This document shows, in pieces, positions 1 through 5,427 of a stretch of 5,427 bases of DNA. A program made the translations under genes and the position numbers. Within the stretch, counting starts at the first letter, position 1, and every line of letters begins with the position of its first letter. The notes under the pieces were generated by a model. That model was not told the origin of the DNA and made no database searches. It saw nothing but the letters and a program-made list of their open reading frames with translations. The stretch spans positions 1 to 5,427 of the forward strand of contig JAPPFQ010000520.1 in assembly GCA_028875135.1 (NCBI GenBank). The letters run 5' to 3'. Source of the stretch: Acidobacteriota bacterium. GTDB taxonomy: Bacteria; Acidobacteriota; Terriglobia; Versatilivoradales; Versatilivoraceae.

Positions 1-2
1 TG

Positions 3-1190
3 GCAGCGGTCCTGATTCATGAGCTGGTTCACCTGGAGCGCAGGGACAATCTTGTCGTTCTGCTTCAAAGAGTCCTGACCAGCCTGCTGTGGTTCTATCC
101 CCCGACATGGCTCATCGACAAGAAGCTGTTGGAGGAACGGGAACGGGCTTGCGACGAGGAGGTCTTGCGACTGACCCAAGCCCCGGAGACCTATGCCTCC
201 GGAATCCTGAAGGTTGTGGGGGCTTGCCTGGAGGGGCGCATGGCCGGAGCTTCGTCCCTCGGCGGTTCGAGCTTCAAGAGGCGAATGGCCGACATTCTCT
301 CGGTGCAGCCGCCCGGGACGCTTGGTTTGCGCAGGCGCACCTTGACCGTGGCTTTCGGGACAGTGCTGGCCGCCTTTTCCGCCGGCTTCGGCCTGGCCAG
401 TTTCGATGCCTACGCGACGCGGAGATTTCAGCAGACGCCCGATTTGGCCGGTATGGGAGCCCTTCAACCAGTGGCGCTACGACAGGAGAGTGCAGTGGTT
501 CGCATGCCAGGTAGCGGGATTGGGGCGTTTCTGGAGGATTCGATACGGAACTTCCCGTTTGGATTTCCTCCCACCGGCGTATCCATGCAACAAGTCGAAC
601 GCAGTCCCGAATTGCTGATTGGATTTCGAAATCCCAGCGGCAGCCCCTTGCTCATCACCGGTGCCCGAGTAAGGGCAATGCGGTTCGAGAAGGGGGGTGT
701 GCACCTGCTAATCCCCCATGTGCAATTTTCCAATCAGGTTTCGCAGGAGATCGTAGCTATCCGTTTGGAAATTGGCCATCCCGATCTTCCGGTTAACGTT
801 TACGCCGAATTGTACGCGCTTGGCCTGAATCCCCTTGCTTCCTTCACTACGGACCGTTTGCCCGGGGACAATCCTCATAGATTCCTTCACGGCGGACACG
901 CTCCTCTTCCTGCCCGAAACTTGTTGCTCAAGGATCCGGCCAATCGGGTGTTTCACCCCTACGTGATCTACCTCCCCTTGGACCATCGTCCCGCGGATTT
1001 CACGGTTGTTGTTCGTGGAGTCCGGTTCGCAAACGGAGATACCTGGGGAACCTTGCCGGGACGGCTGCCGAGTCCCAATCCGCCCACCCGAATTTCCCGT
1101 CAAGCGCCGGGGCCCGATTTGATCGTGCGTGTCGACCCGGAAGGCTCAGCGGAGCCGATTCGCATGAGCGAAAATGGAATGGAAGAGTAG
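3..1190 (+). CDS. M56 (BlaR1/MecR1-type) membrane zinc metalloprotease, C-terminal part; 5' end outside window
   Basis: The frame is open from base 3 to a TAG at 1188-1190 (395 codons), with the N-terminus missing. Residues 6-10 read HELVH, the HExxH zinc motif. A hydrophobic stretch follows (about 18-38, containing SLLWFYPPTW), then ERERACDEEVL (about 45-55), the conserved M56 element carrying the third metal ligand region. RRR at 110-112 precedes a transmembrane helix at about 113-135, so by the positive-inside rule the rest is outside the cytoplasm. In known BlaR1/MecR1 proteins the cytoplasmic protease cleaves a BlaI/MecI repressor after an outer domain senses beta-lactam. Here the outer part (about 136-395) has no SxxK or KTG penicillin-binding motifs that I can see. 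It looks beta-rich, with VQFSNQVSQEIVAIRLEI at 240-257 and GVRFANGDTWG at 339-349. The signal it senses is unknown. A TTG at 129 is only an internal codon. The gene looks less GC-rich than the minus-strand genes. The family call is firm; the ligand is not. Confidence 0.88.
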   Translation, partial: AAVLIHELVHLERRDNLVVLLQRVLTSLLWFYPPTWLIDKKLLEERERACDEEVLRLTQAPETYASGILKVVGACLEGRMAGASSLGGSSFKRRMADILSVQPPGTLGLRRRTLTVAFGTVLAAFSAGFGLASFDAYATRRFQQTPDLAGMGALQPVALRQESAVVRMPGSGIGAFLEDSIRNFPFGFPPTGVSMQQVERSPELLIGFRNPSGSPLLITGARVRAMRFEKGGVHLLIPHVQFSNQVSQEIVAIRLEIGHPDLPVNVYAELYALGLNPLASFTTDRLPGDNPHRFLHGGHAPLPARNLLLKDPANRVFHPYVIYLPLDHRPADFTVVVRGVRFANGDTWGTLPGRLPSPNPPTRISRQAPGPDLIVRVDPEGSAEPIRMSENGMEE

Positions 1191-1315
1191 GATCTTCTGC
1201 GGCGTGAGGCCGGACTTTCCAACCGGTGCATTCCACCTTGCAATTGATGGATTGCCGATTGCGGAGGCCGCTATCGGGCCGGGAAGGACCGTTCGGACAG
1301 CGGCGCTACGGCAGA

Positions 1316-2215
1316 TCATCCGCGGCGCCACTCGAAAAAGCCGATCTTCTCCAGGCCCAGCTTGAGCTGGCGGGCATCGTCGGAGGCGAGGGGAGGGTTG
1401 GGAGGCCGGGGGTCTCCGCAATCCAGGTCCAGCCACTTGAGTATCTGCTTCATGGCGCCCAGGACGTTGAAGCCGGCCAGCACCCGCACCGTCCGGTTGA
1501 TTCCCCGCTGCAGCTCCAGGCCCCGCTCCCAGTCGCGGTCCAGGAAGGCCCGGTAGAGTTTCACGAACACCTTCAGCATCACCGGATAGGTGGAACCGAT
1601 CCCTCCCACGCATCCGGCCATCAACCCGTACCAGAGCACCTGGTCCTCGCCGTTGAACACGGTGATCCTGCCGTTGTCGATGGCGGCCGTCAGGGTGATC
1701 TGGGTCAGGTTGCCGCTGGAATCCTTGAGGCCCACCACGCCGGGAATGCGGATGAGCCGCTCGAAGATACGGGTGTCCAGGTTGAGGGGAATGCGGCCGG
1801 GAATGTTGTAGGCCAGCACCGGACGCTCGGCCGCCTCGGCCACCTCCTGGTAGAACCGGACCAGGCCGTCCAGGTCGGGCTGATAGAAATAGGCGGGGGG
1901 CATGCTGGCCACCGCGTCGGCTCCCGCCCGGCCGGCGTGGCGGGCCAGGCTCACCGCGTCGGGAATCTGGAAGGCCCCCACGTGGGCCATCACCGGGACT
2001 TTCCCCTGGACGGCATCCAGCACGATTTCGAGCACCTGCTGCCGTTCCGGCACCGTCAGCAGCAGGCCTTCGCCCCCTCCCCCGCAGACGTAAAAGCCGT
2101 TCACGCCGACCTCCAGGGCATGCCCCACCAATTTGCGCAGGCCGGCCTCGCTGACGGCGCCTTGAACGTCGAACGGGGTCATGATGGCCGGATAGATTCC
2201 CTTGAGTTCCTTCAT
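1316..2215 (-). CDS. Dihydrodipicolinate synthase / N-acetylneuraminate lyase family (class I aldolase) protein
   Basis: This 299-residue protein has the usual length of a DapA/NanA-family TIM barrel. It starts MKELKGIYPAIMTPFD, the typical first strand. Landmarks are the substrate-loop motif at 45-50 (GGGGEG), PPAYFY at 106-111, the catalytic tyrosine in YNIPGR at 136-141, and the Schiff-base lysine K164 in GLKDSSGN. Family members form a Schiff base with pyruvate and add or release an aldehyde: aspartate semialdehyde in lysine synthesis, or sialic acid and sugar-acid cleavage in catabolism. In E. coli DapA the loop is GTTGES; here both threonines are glycine, so true DapA activity is doubtful. 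The PERQQV after the loop and the lone catabolic-type context fit a sugar-acid or sialic-acid type lyase better. The ATG at 2213-2215 is preferred over upstream in-frame codons because a full Shine-Dalgarno precedes it and homology begins there. It lies 38 bases downstream of the propeller gene, probably in one operon. It is expected to be cytoplasmic. The family is sure; the substrate is not. Confidence 0.93.
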   Translation of the reverse strand: MKELKGIYPAIMTPFDVQGAVSEAGLRKLVGHALEVGVNGFYVCGGGGEGLLLTVPERQQVLEIVLDAVQGKVPVMAHVGAFQIPDAVSLARHAGRAGADAVASMPPAYFYQPDLDGLVRFYQEVAEAAERPVLAYNIPGRIPLNLDTRIFERLIRIPGVVGLKDSSGNLTQITLTAAIDNGRITVFNGEDQVLWYGLMAGCVGGIGSTYPVMLKVFVKLYRAFLDRDWERGLELQRGINRTVRVLAGFNVLGAMKQILKWLDLDCGDPRPPNPPLASDDARQLKLGLEKIGFFEWRRG

Positions 2216-2222
2216 GGGCGAG

Positions 2223-2231
2223 TCACCTCCT
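2223..2231 (-). promoter_or_regulatory. Strong ribosome binding site of the aldolase gene
   Basis: The minus strand reads AGGAGGTGA, a full match to the anti-Shine-Dalgarno complement, ending 7 bases before the ATG at 2215. It lies wholly in the 38-base gap after the propeller gene. It fixes the start of the aldolase and shows that the gene can be translated independently from a shared message. Confidence 0.85.
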
Positions 2232-2253
2232 GATGCGCTGTTGCCTCGGGCTA

Positions 2254-5106
2254 TCAGCGGTAGTCGATGGATACGGAACGCAGCACCGGGGCCCCCGTCC
2301 CGTTGGGGCCGACCAGCGTGGCCTTGAACTGCAGGAAGCGGGTCGGGGTCTCCAGCCCCTTCAGCGATAAACGGTGGCCGGCGTAGACACTGCCTTCGCC
2401 GTCGGGCCCCCTCCAGGCAGCCTGGCGGAGGGCTTCGATACTGTCGGCCCCTCTCACCTGGAATTCGACGGCCGAGGCAAAGGGCGTTTCCCCTTCCCAA
2501 GCGAGGGTCTGGAAGCGCACCGGGCCGCCGGCGTCGAATACCTCTGAAACGTAGTCGTAGCGGTCTCCCCGATCGGAGACGTGCCCCACGTCCACCCCGG
2601 CCAGGAAGTGGGGACCCAGTCCGGGCAGAAGCTGGCGCCTCTCGGGAGAAAAGCCCTGGGGAGTCCCCTCATAGAGAAAGGAAAGGTTGCGGTGGGCGCT
2701 CTTCAATTTGTGGCAGGCGAAGAGCAGATCGGTGATGCCGTCGTTGTTGAAATCGGCGGCCATCACGCCCGAACCCGAGTGAGTGGGAATGTGGGTGACG
2801 CGGGAGGCGTCGAACCTGCCATCGGCGTTCCAGTAGATGTAGGAGGGGTGGGAGCGGGTCTCGCCCGCATGGTAGCTGGTGGCCACGATATCCAGCAGGC
2901 CGTCCGCGTTGAGGTCGGCCACGGCCACCCCCTCCGGCCCCATGGCCGGCAGCCGGGTCACCCGCTCGGCTTCGTAGCCCGCGGCCGCCCCCCAGTAGAC
3001 CAGAACGTCGCTCTCCCGGCCCCCTTCGGCCGACATCAGGTTGGTCGTCAGCAGTTCCAGCCAGCCGTCTGCGTTGAGGTCGGCGATCTCGGTGGCCACC
3101 GCCAGGCCCGCCGGCAGCGTCTTCCTGTTGGCGTTGTCGAAGCCGTCGGGGCCGTTCCAGAAGATCACCAACTGGCGGTTTACGGTGGGGAACACCACGT
3201 CCAGCCAGCCGTCCCCGTTGAGGTCGGCAATGCTCTGGCAGCGGACGCCCTCCACCTCAAAGGTGAAGCGATGGTTGCGGGCAAACCCCATGGGGCCGCC
3301 CCAGTAGAGGTCGGTCCCATGGCTGGCGGCATACTCGCTGAGGACCAGGTCGAGGTAGCCGTCTCGATTGAAGTCGGCCGGCCGGGCCGAGAAGGCCATC
3401 TCGGAGGAGACCACGGTCTTGCGGGTCGAGCTGAAGCCCCGGGCCGAACCCCAGTAGACCGCCGATTCCGGACCGCCCATGTAGATGTCCACCCAGCCGT
3501 CGTTGTCGATGTCGGCGGAGGAGTACCCCTCCCCGGGGGAACCGAAGGGGTGGTAGAGATCCTGGCGCTGATCCACACTGTATTTCCCCTCCTCGTTGCC
3601 CCAGTAAATGTAGGCCGGCACCGGGTCCCCCGCCGAACCGTCGATGCGGTTCACGAACACCAGGTCCGTTTTGCCGTCCCGATCGAAATCGGCGCTGCCG
3701 GCGGCGGCCGCGCCCAAGGTGGTCAACTCCAGCCGGCGGGCGGTGTCGAACCCGGCCGGACCGCCCCAGTAAACGTAGGAGGGCGCCCGGTGGGAACGGG
3801 CATTGTGCTCGTTGCTGAAGACCAGGTCGGGGTAACCGTCCCCGTTCAGGTCCTCGATGAGGCAGTCGGTGGGATTCAGGGTGGGCAGGACGGTCCGGCG
3901 GCGAGGCTCGAATCCCTCGGCGCTGTTCCAGAAAATGGGCGAGCCGCTGCCCGGACCGGGGGCGGCATGGCCGGACTTCTGGGGCCCGTTGGCGAACACC
4001 AGGTCCGGCAGCCCGTCCTTGTCGAGATCCGCCGCCGCCACTGCGCTGGCCGCCACGGTGGGCAGCTCCAGGCGGCGCTCGGCGCTGTAGCCCCGGCTCG
4101 ATCCCCAATAGACGAAGGAAGGGATGGATTCGCTGTCGACATCGGTGTCCCACTCGCTGCGGTCATCCGGCTCGCGCATGAGGGGACGGTAGCGGTTGGC
4201 CAGAACGATCTCGGGAACCTGGTCGCCATTGAGGTCGGTCAGGGTCACGGCCGAGCTGCGCTGCCCGGGCAACACTGTGCGGCGGTCGGCCGAGTAGCTC
4301 CCTCCGGCGCCGCCCCAGTAGATCATGGCGCCGCCGAGATCGGCGCCCCTTCCCTCGTTGGCGAAGACGATCTCGGGAGAGCCGTCCCGGTCGAGGTCGG
4401 CCACGGCCACGTCGGTGGCCGCGGCGGTGGGCAGGGACTGCCGCCGCTCAACGGAAAATCCCTCCTTGGAACCCCAATAGAGGAAGGAGGCGTTCTCGGG
4501 GCCGGAAGGCCGGCCGCCGGCCCAGGCGCTGTTGGCGAAGACGATCTCCGGGTAGCCGTCCCCATCGAGGTCGGCCACGGCAGCCGCCATGCCTCCCAGG
4601 GTCGGCAGCTCGGTTCTGCGCCCGGCGTCAAAGCCCTGGGCGCCGCCCCAGTAGATGAAGCTGTCCAGGTTGCTCTTGATCCCGTTGCGTCCGTTGACCA
4701 CCACCAGGTCGGTGAAGCCGTCCCGGTTGAGGTCGCCCAGGGCCTGGCCGGTTCCGCCGCCGCTGGGAAGACGGGTGCGGCGCCCCACATGGTTCTCGTC
4801 CACGCCCCAATAGATGAAGAGATCGATCTCCTCGTTGTTGTCGTGGGTGTTGGGGAGGACGATGTCGATGTAACCGTCGCGGTTGAGGTCCCAGAGGTTG
4901 ATGAGCTTCACCTCTCCGTCCGCGGTGACGTAGGTGTTGGCGCCGGCGTCGCCCAGGGTTCCCCGGCTGAAGTCCAGGAAGCTGGAGACGGTCCAGCGCT
5001 TTGTGGCCGATGCATTTTCGGACCGGGAATCAGACCCGCCCCACGCCAGGAGAGCACCGACTACCGCAAGACCCGAAATCATCGTTCTGTATGGTGTTGC
5101 AGCCAT
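2254..5106 (-). CDS. Exported FG-GAP/VCBS repeat protein, probable tandem beta-propeller with C-terminal beta-sandwich
   Basis: The 950-residue product begins with a signal-peptide-like segment: R7 and a hydrophobic core at about 10-22 (ISGLAVVGALLAW). No lipobox cysteine is visible, so it is likely secreted or periplasmic. Residues 73 to about 838 hold 14 repeats of 46-69 residues. Each opens with a calcium-loop motif of the DLNxDGxxD type (D73, D125, D179, D237, D291, D360, D419, D473, D532, D578, D628, D676, D731, D785), continues as DIVFAN-like strands, then a YWG or FWN signature, then typically GFxxxRRxxLPT. Such FG-GAP/VCBS repeats form integrin-alpha-like propellers. Residues 850-950 form a separate domain (VFDAGG ... 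FLQFKATL ... PVLRSVSIDYR) that resembles beta-sandwich modules ending other bacterial surface proteins. No catalytic motif is evident, so a binding or adhesion role is inferred. The ATG at 5104-5106 has a GGGAGTG ribosome site; an internal Met9 would cut into the signal peptide. The gene is first in the operon with the aldolase. The family is firm; the ligand is unknown. Confidence 0.92.
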   Translation of the reverse strand: MAATPYRTMISGLAVVGALLAWGGSDSRSENASATKRWTVSSFLDFSRGTLGDAGANTYVTADGEVKLINLWDLNRDGYIDIVLPNTHDNNEEIDLFIYWGVDENHVGRRTRLPSGGGTGQALGDLNRDGFTDLVVVNGRNGIKSNLDSFIYWGGAQGFDAGRRTELPTLGGMAAAVADLDGDGYPEIVFANSAWAGGRPSGPENASFLYWGSKEGFSVERRQSLPTAAATDVAVADLDRDGSPEIVFANEGRGADLGGAMIYWGGAGGSYSADRRTVLPGQRSSAVTLTDLNGDQVPEIVLANRYRPLMREPDDRSEWDTDVDSESIPSFVYWGSSRGYSAERRLELPTVAASAVAAADLDKDGLPDLVFANGPQKSGHAAPGPGSGSPIFWNSAEGFEPRRRTVLPTLNPTDCLIEDLNGDGYPDLVFSNEHNARSHRAPSYVYWGGPAGFDTARRLELTTLGAAAAGSADFDRDGKTDLVFVNRIDGSAGDPVPAYIYWGNEEGKYSVDQRQDLYHPFGSPGEGYSSADIDNDGWVDIYMGGPESAVYWGSARGFSSTRKTVVSSEMAFSARPADFNRDGYLDLVLSEYAASHGTDLYWGGPMGFARNHRFTFEVEGVRCQSIADLNGDGWLDVVFPTVNRQLVIFWNGPDGFDNANRKTLPAGLAVATEIADLNADGWLELLTTNLMSAEGGRESDVLVYWGAAAGYEAERVTRLPAMGPEGVAVADLNADGLLDIVATSYHAGETRSHPSYIYWNADGRFDASRVTHIPTHSGSGVMAADFNNDGITDLLFACHKLKSAHRNLSFLYEGTPQGFSPERRQLLPGLGPHFLAGVDVGHVSDRGDRYDYVSEVFDAGGPVRFQTLAWEGETPFASAVEFQVRGADSIEALRQAAWRGPDGEGSVYAGHRLSLKGLETPTRFLQFKATLVGPNGTGAPVLRSVSIDYR
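2593..4890 (-). repeat. Fourteen tandem protein-coding FG-GAP-like repeats (about 165 bases each)
   Basis: Within the propeller gene the unit recurs every 46-69 codons, measured between successive calcium-loop aspartates: 52, 54, 58, 54, 69, 59, 54, 59, 46, 50, 48, 55 and 54 residues. The aromatic-tryptophan signature occurs once per unit: YWG in ten units, FWN at 392-394 and 649-651, YWN at 758-760, and a degenerate LYEG at 811-814. On the plus strand this shows as recurrent CCCCAGTA-type words. The repeats are diverged at the DNA level, so this is an old amplification rather than a recent identical duplication. Confidence 0.9.
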
Positions 5107-5111
5107 GCGCT

Positions 5112-5118
5112 CACTCCC
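5112..5118 (-). promoter_or_regulatory. Ribosome binding site of the propeller gene
   Basis: The minus strand reads GGGAGTG, with its GGGAG core ending 7 bases before the ATG at 5106. It is weaker than the site of the downstream aldolase gene but well placed, and it supports the chosen start. Confidence 0.6.
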
Positions 5119-5185
5119 AGCCGGAGACCGGGCAGGCCTTGCCGACCATCGTCTCTAAAAAGTTCTCGAAGTACCGGTCCCCGTC

Positions 5186-5214
5186 ATTCAGAAGCAAGCC
5201 CGTCCTTTTGTCAA
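5186..5214 (-). promoter_or_regulatory. Candidate sigma70-type promoter for the propeller-aldolase operon
   Basis: The minus strand carries a perfect -35 hexamer TTGACA (5214-5209), followed after 17 bases by CTGAAT (5191-5186), which matches the -10 consensus at only three of six positions. Transcription would begin near 5179 and leave a leader of roughly 70 bases before the ATG at 5106. The spacing and -35 are good and the -10 is weak, so the promoter may need an activator or may be a chance match. Confidence 0.35.
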
Positions 5215-5237
5215 TAGAGTTTCTCGAGCGGCCCACC

Positions 5238-5243
5238 TATAAT
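5238..5243 (+). promoter_or_regulatory. Candidate divergent -10 element (TATAAT)
   Basis: A perfect TATAAT stands on the plus strand in a GC-rich surround, pointing right. At the ideal 17-base spacing the -35 position reads TAGAGT, a poor match; the TTGTCA further upstream is 24 bases away, which is too far. It could drive a plus-strand gene starting near 5299 that runs off the window. It is supported only by the hexamer and by its distance to that start. Confidence 0.25.
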
Positions 5244-5298
5244 CAGACAAGGAACGCCCCTCACCTGCCGCGTAGATCATTGGAGGAAGAAACTGTCG

Positions 5299-5427
5299 AT
5301 GGTTGTTGAGGACGAACCACGGATAAACACGAATAGACACGAATACCGGTGGACCTCTTTTGCTGCGACGACGGCACGGAATGGGGCCCGCCCCGGGGGG
5401 GGGGGGGGGGGGCGCCCCCCCCCCCCG
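5299..5427 (+). CDS. Possible 5' fragment of a plus-strand reading frame, truncated by the window end
   Basis: ATG at 5299 follows a GGAGG at 5282-5286 (12-base gap, long) and stays open for 43 codons to the edge. The product would begin MVVEDEPRINTNRHEYRW and then become low-complexity glycine and proline from the terminal homopolymer. The RINTNRHEY part is simply the translation of the tandem decamers at 5318-5347. From memory, similar decamer-type leaders are frequent just upstream of, or in frame with, small GxxExxY-type genes, but no such domain is reached here. This may equally be non-coding; it is included only because a start, a ribosome-site-like word and an upstream TATAAT line up. 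Confidence 0.15.
   Translation, partial: MVVEDEPRINTNRHEYRWTSFAATTARNGARPGGGGGGRPPPP
5318..5347 (+). repeat. Three tandem decamers (CACGRATA-type)
   Basis: Three consecutive 10-base units are visible: CACGGATAAA (5318-5327), CACGAATAGA (5328-5337) and CACGAATACC (5338-5347). The first eight bases differ at only one position between units. This resembles the intergenic 'accacggat...acacggat' repeats scattered through many bacterial genomes, whose function is not established. Here it lies upstream of the operon and divergent from it. Confidence 0.6.
5391..5427. other. Terminal C/G homopolymer palindrome, probable assembly artefact
   Basis: Four C (5391-5394) lead into 18 consecutive G (5395-5412), then CG, then 12 C (5415-5426) and a final G. 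Positions 5401-5426 are a perfect inverted repeat centred between 5413 and 5414. Homopolymers of this length that fold back on themselves at a sequence end are typical of low-quality read tails and contig ends. I would not assign biology to it. Confidence 0.7.

Larger units (their letters stand above)
5107..5427. other. Upstream region of the operon, no firm gene
   Basis: These 321 bases separate the propeller gene from the window end. They hold the ribosome site (5112-5118), the minus-strand candidate promoter (5186-5214), a plus-strand TATAAT (5238-5243), a weak plus-strand start (5299), the tandem decamers and the terminal homopolymer. The stretch 5150-5345 looks clearly more AT-rich than the genes, as expected of a regulatory region. 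TTCTCGA occurs twice, at 5163-5169 and 5221-5227, but I see no symmetric operator around it. Confidence 0.5.

Noticed and set aside
129..514. Alternative plus-strand frames and a TTG start at 129 within the protease gene
   Set aside because: The main frame is open to the left edge and contains the HELVH zinc site upstream of 129, so the real start lies outside the window; the other frames show no domain.
1191..1315. Possible bidirectional terminator between the convergent genes
   Set aside because: Only very short stems are visible, for example GCGG/CCGC at 1261-1271, without a following T-run on either strand.
1226..2233. Open frame of 335 codons on the plus strand opposite the aldolase gene
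   Set aside because: It is in the same codon register as the aldolase gene and is explained by its codon use. The product shows no recognisable motif, whereas the minus strand has a full set of aldolase family residues.
2216..2500. In-frame upstream extension of the aldolase by 95 codons
   Set aside because: It would overlap the propeller gene's 3' end by about 250 bases, has no family homology (arginine- and glycine-rich), and bypasses the strong ribosome site at 2223-2231.
2581..5217. Very long open frame (878 codons) on the plus strand opposite the propeller gene, giving a regular EVG/PVDVGG-rich repeat protein
   Set aside because: Its codons are in exact register with those of the minus-strand gene, so it stays open simply because the GC-rich gene avoids TTA, CTA and TCA. 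Its apparent repeats mirror the DLNxDG and YWG repeats of the real gene. The minus-strand product has a signal peptide and recognisable domains; the antisense product has none.

Overview
The window reads as a fragment of a GC-rich bacterial genome. The right edge looks like the ragged end of an assembled contig, and the left edge cuts through a gene. Three substantial protein-coding genes are supported. An M56/BlaR1-type membrane protease whose outer domain is not a beta-lactam sensor, a large secreted FG-GAP/VCBS propeller protein and a DapA/NanA-family aldolase together suggest an Acidobacteriota-like bacterium or a similar environmental lineage (Poribacteria, Planctomycetes and Verrucomicrobia are alternatives). 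This placement is an inference from gene content and has not been tested by search.

Layout. Positions 3-1190 (+) hold the C-terminal 395 codons of an M56-family zinc protease. The HExxH site lies right at the left edge, followed by one transmembrane helix and an outer domain of about 260 residues that I do not recognise. After a 125-base convergent gap (1191-1315, no convincing terminator on either strand) come two minus-strand genes, read from right to left: a 950-residue exported protein built from 14 FG-GAP-like repeats (5106-2254), then a 299-residue dihydrodipicolinate synthase/N-acetylneuraminate lyase family protein (2215-1316). Only 38 bases separate these two and a strong Shine-Dalgarno sits in the gap, so they are probably one operon. 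Positions 5107-5427 are non-coding or weakly coding. They hold a plausible promoter for the operon, a divergent TATAAT hexamer, a possible truncated start of a plus-strand gene, three tandem decamers, and a G/C homopolymer palindrome that is probably an assembly artefact.

How the genes may work together. The propeller protein should be exported and bind something, probably carbohydrate or protein at the cell surface. The aldolase is a cytoplasmic pyruvate-type Schiff-base enzyme with an altered substrate-binding loop. Their tight linkage suggests a shared catabolic or surface process, but the sequence does not show which. The protease gene converges on the operon and is probably an independent unit whose usual partner, a BlaI/MecI-type repressor, would lie off the left edge. 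I found no mobile element, CRISPR array, tRNA or rRNA.
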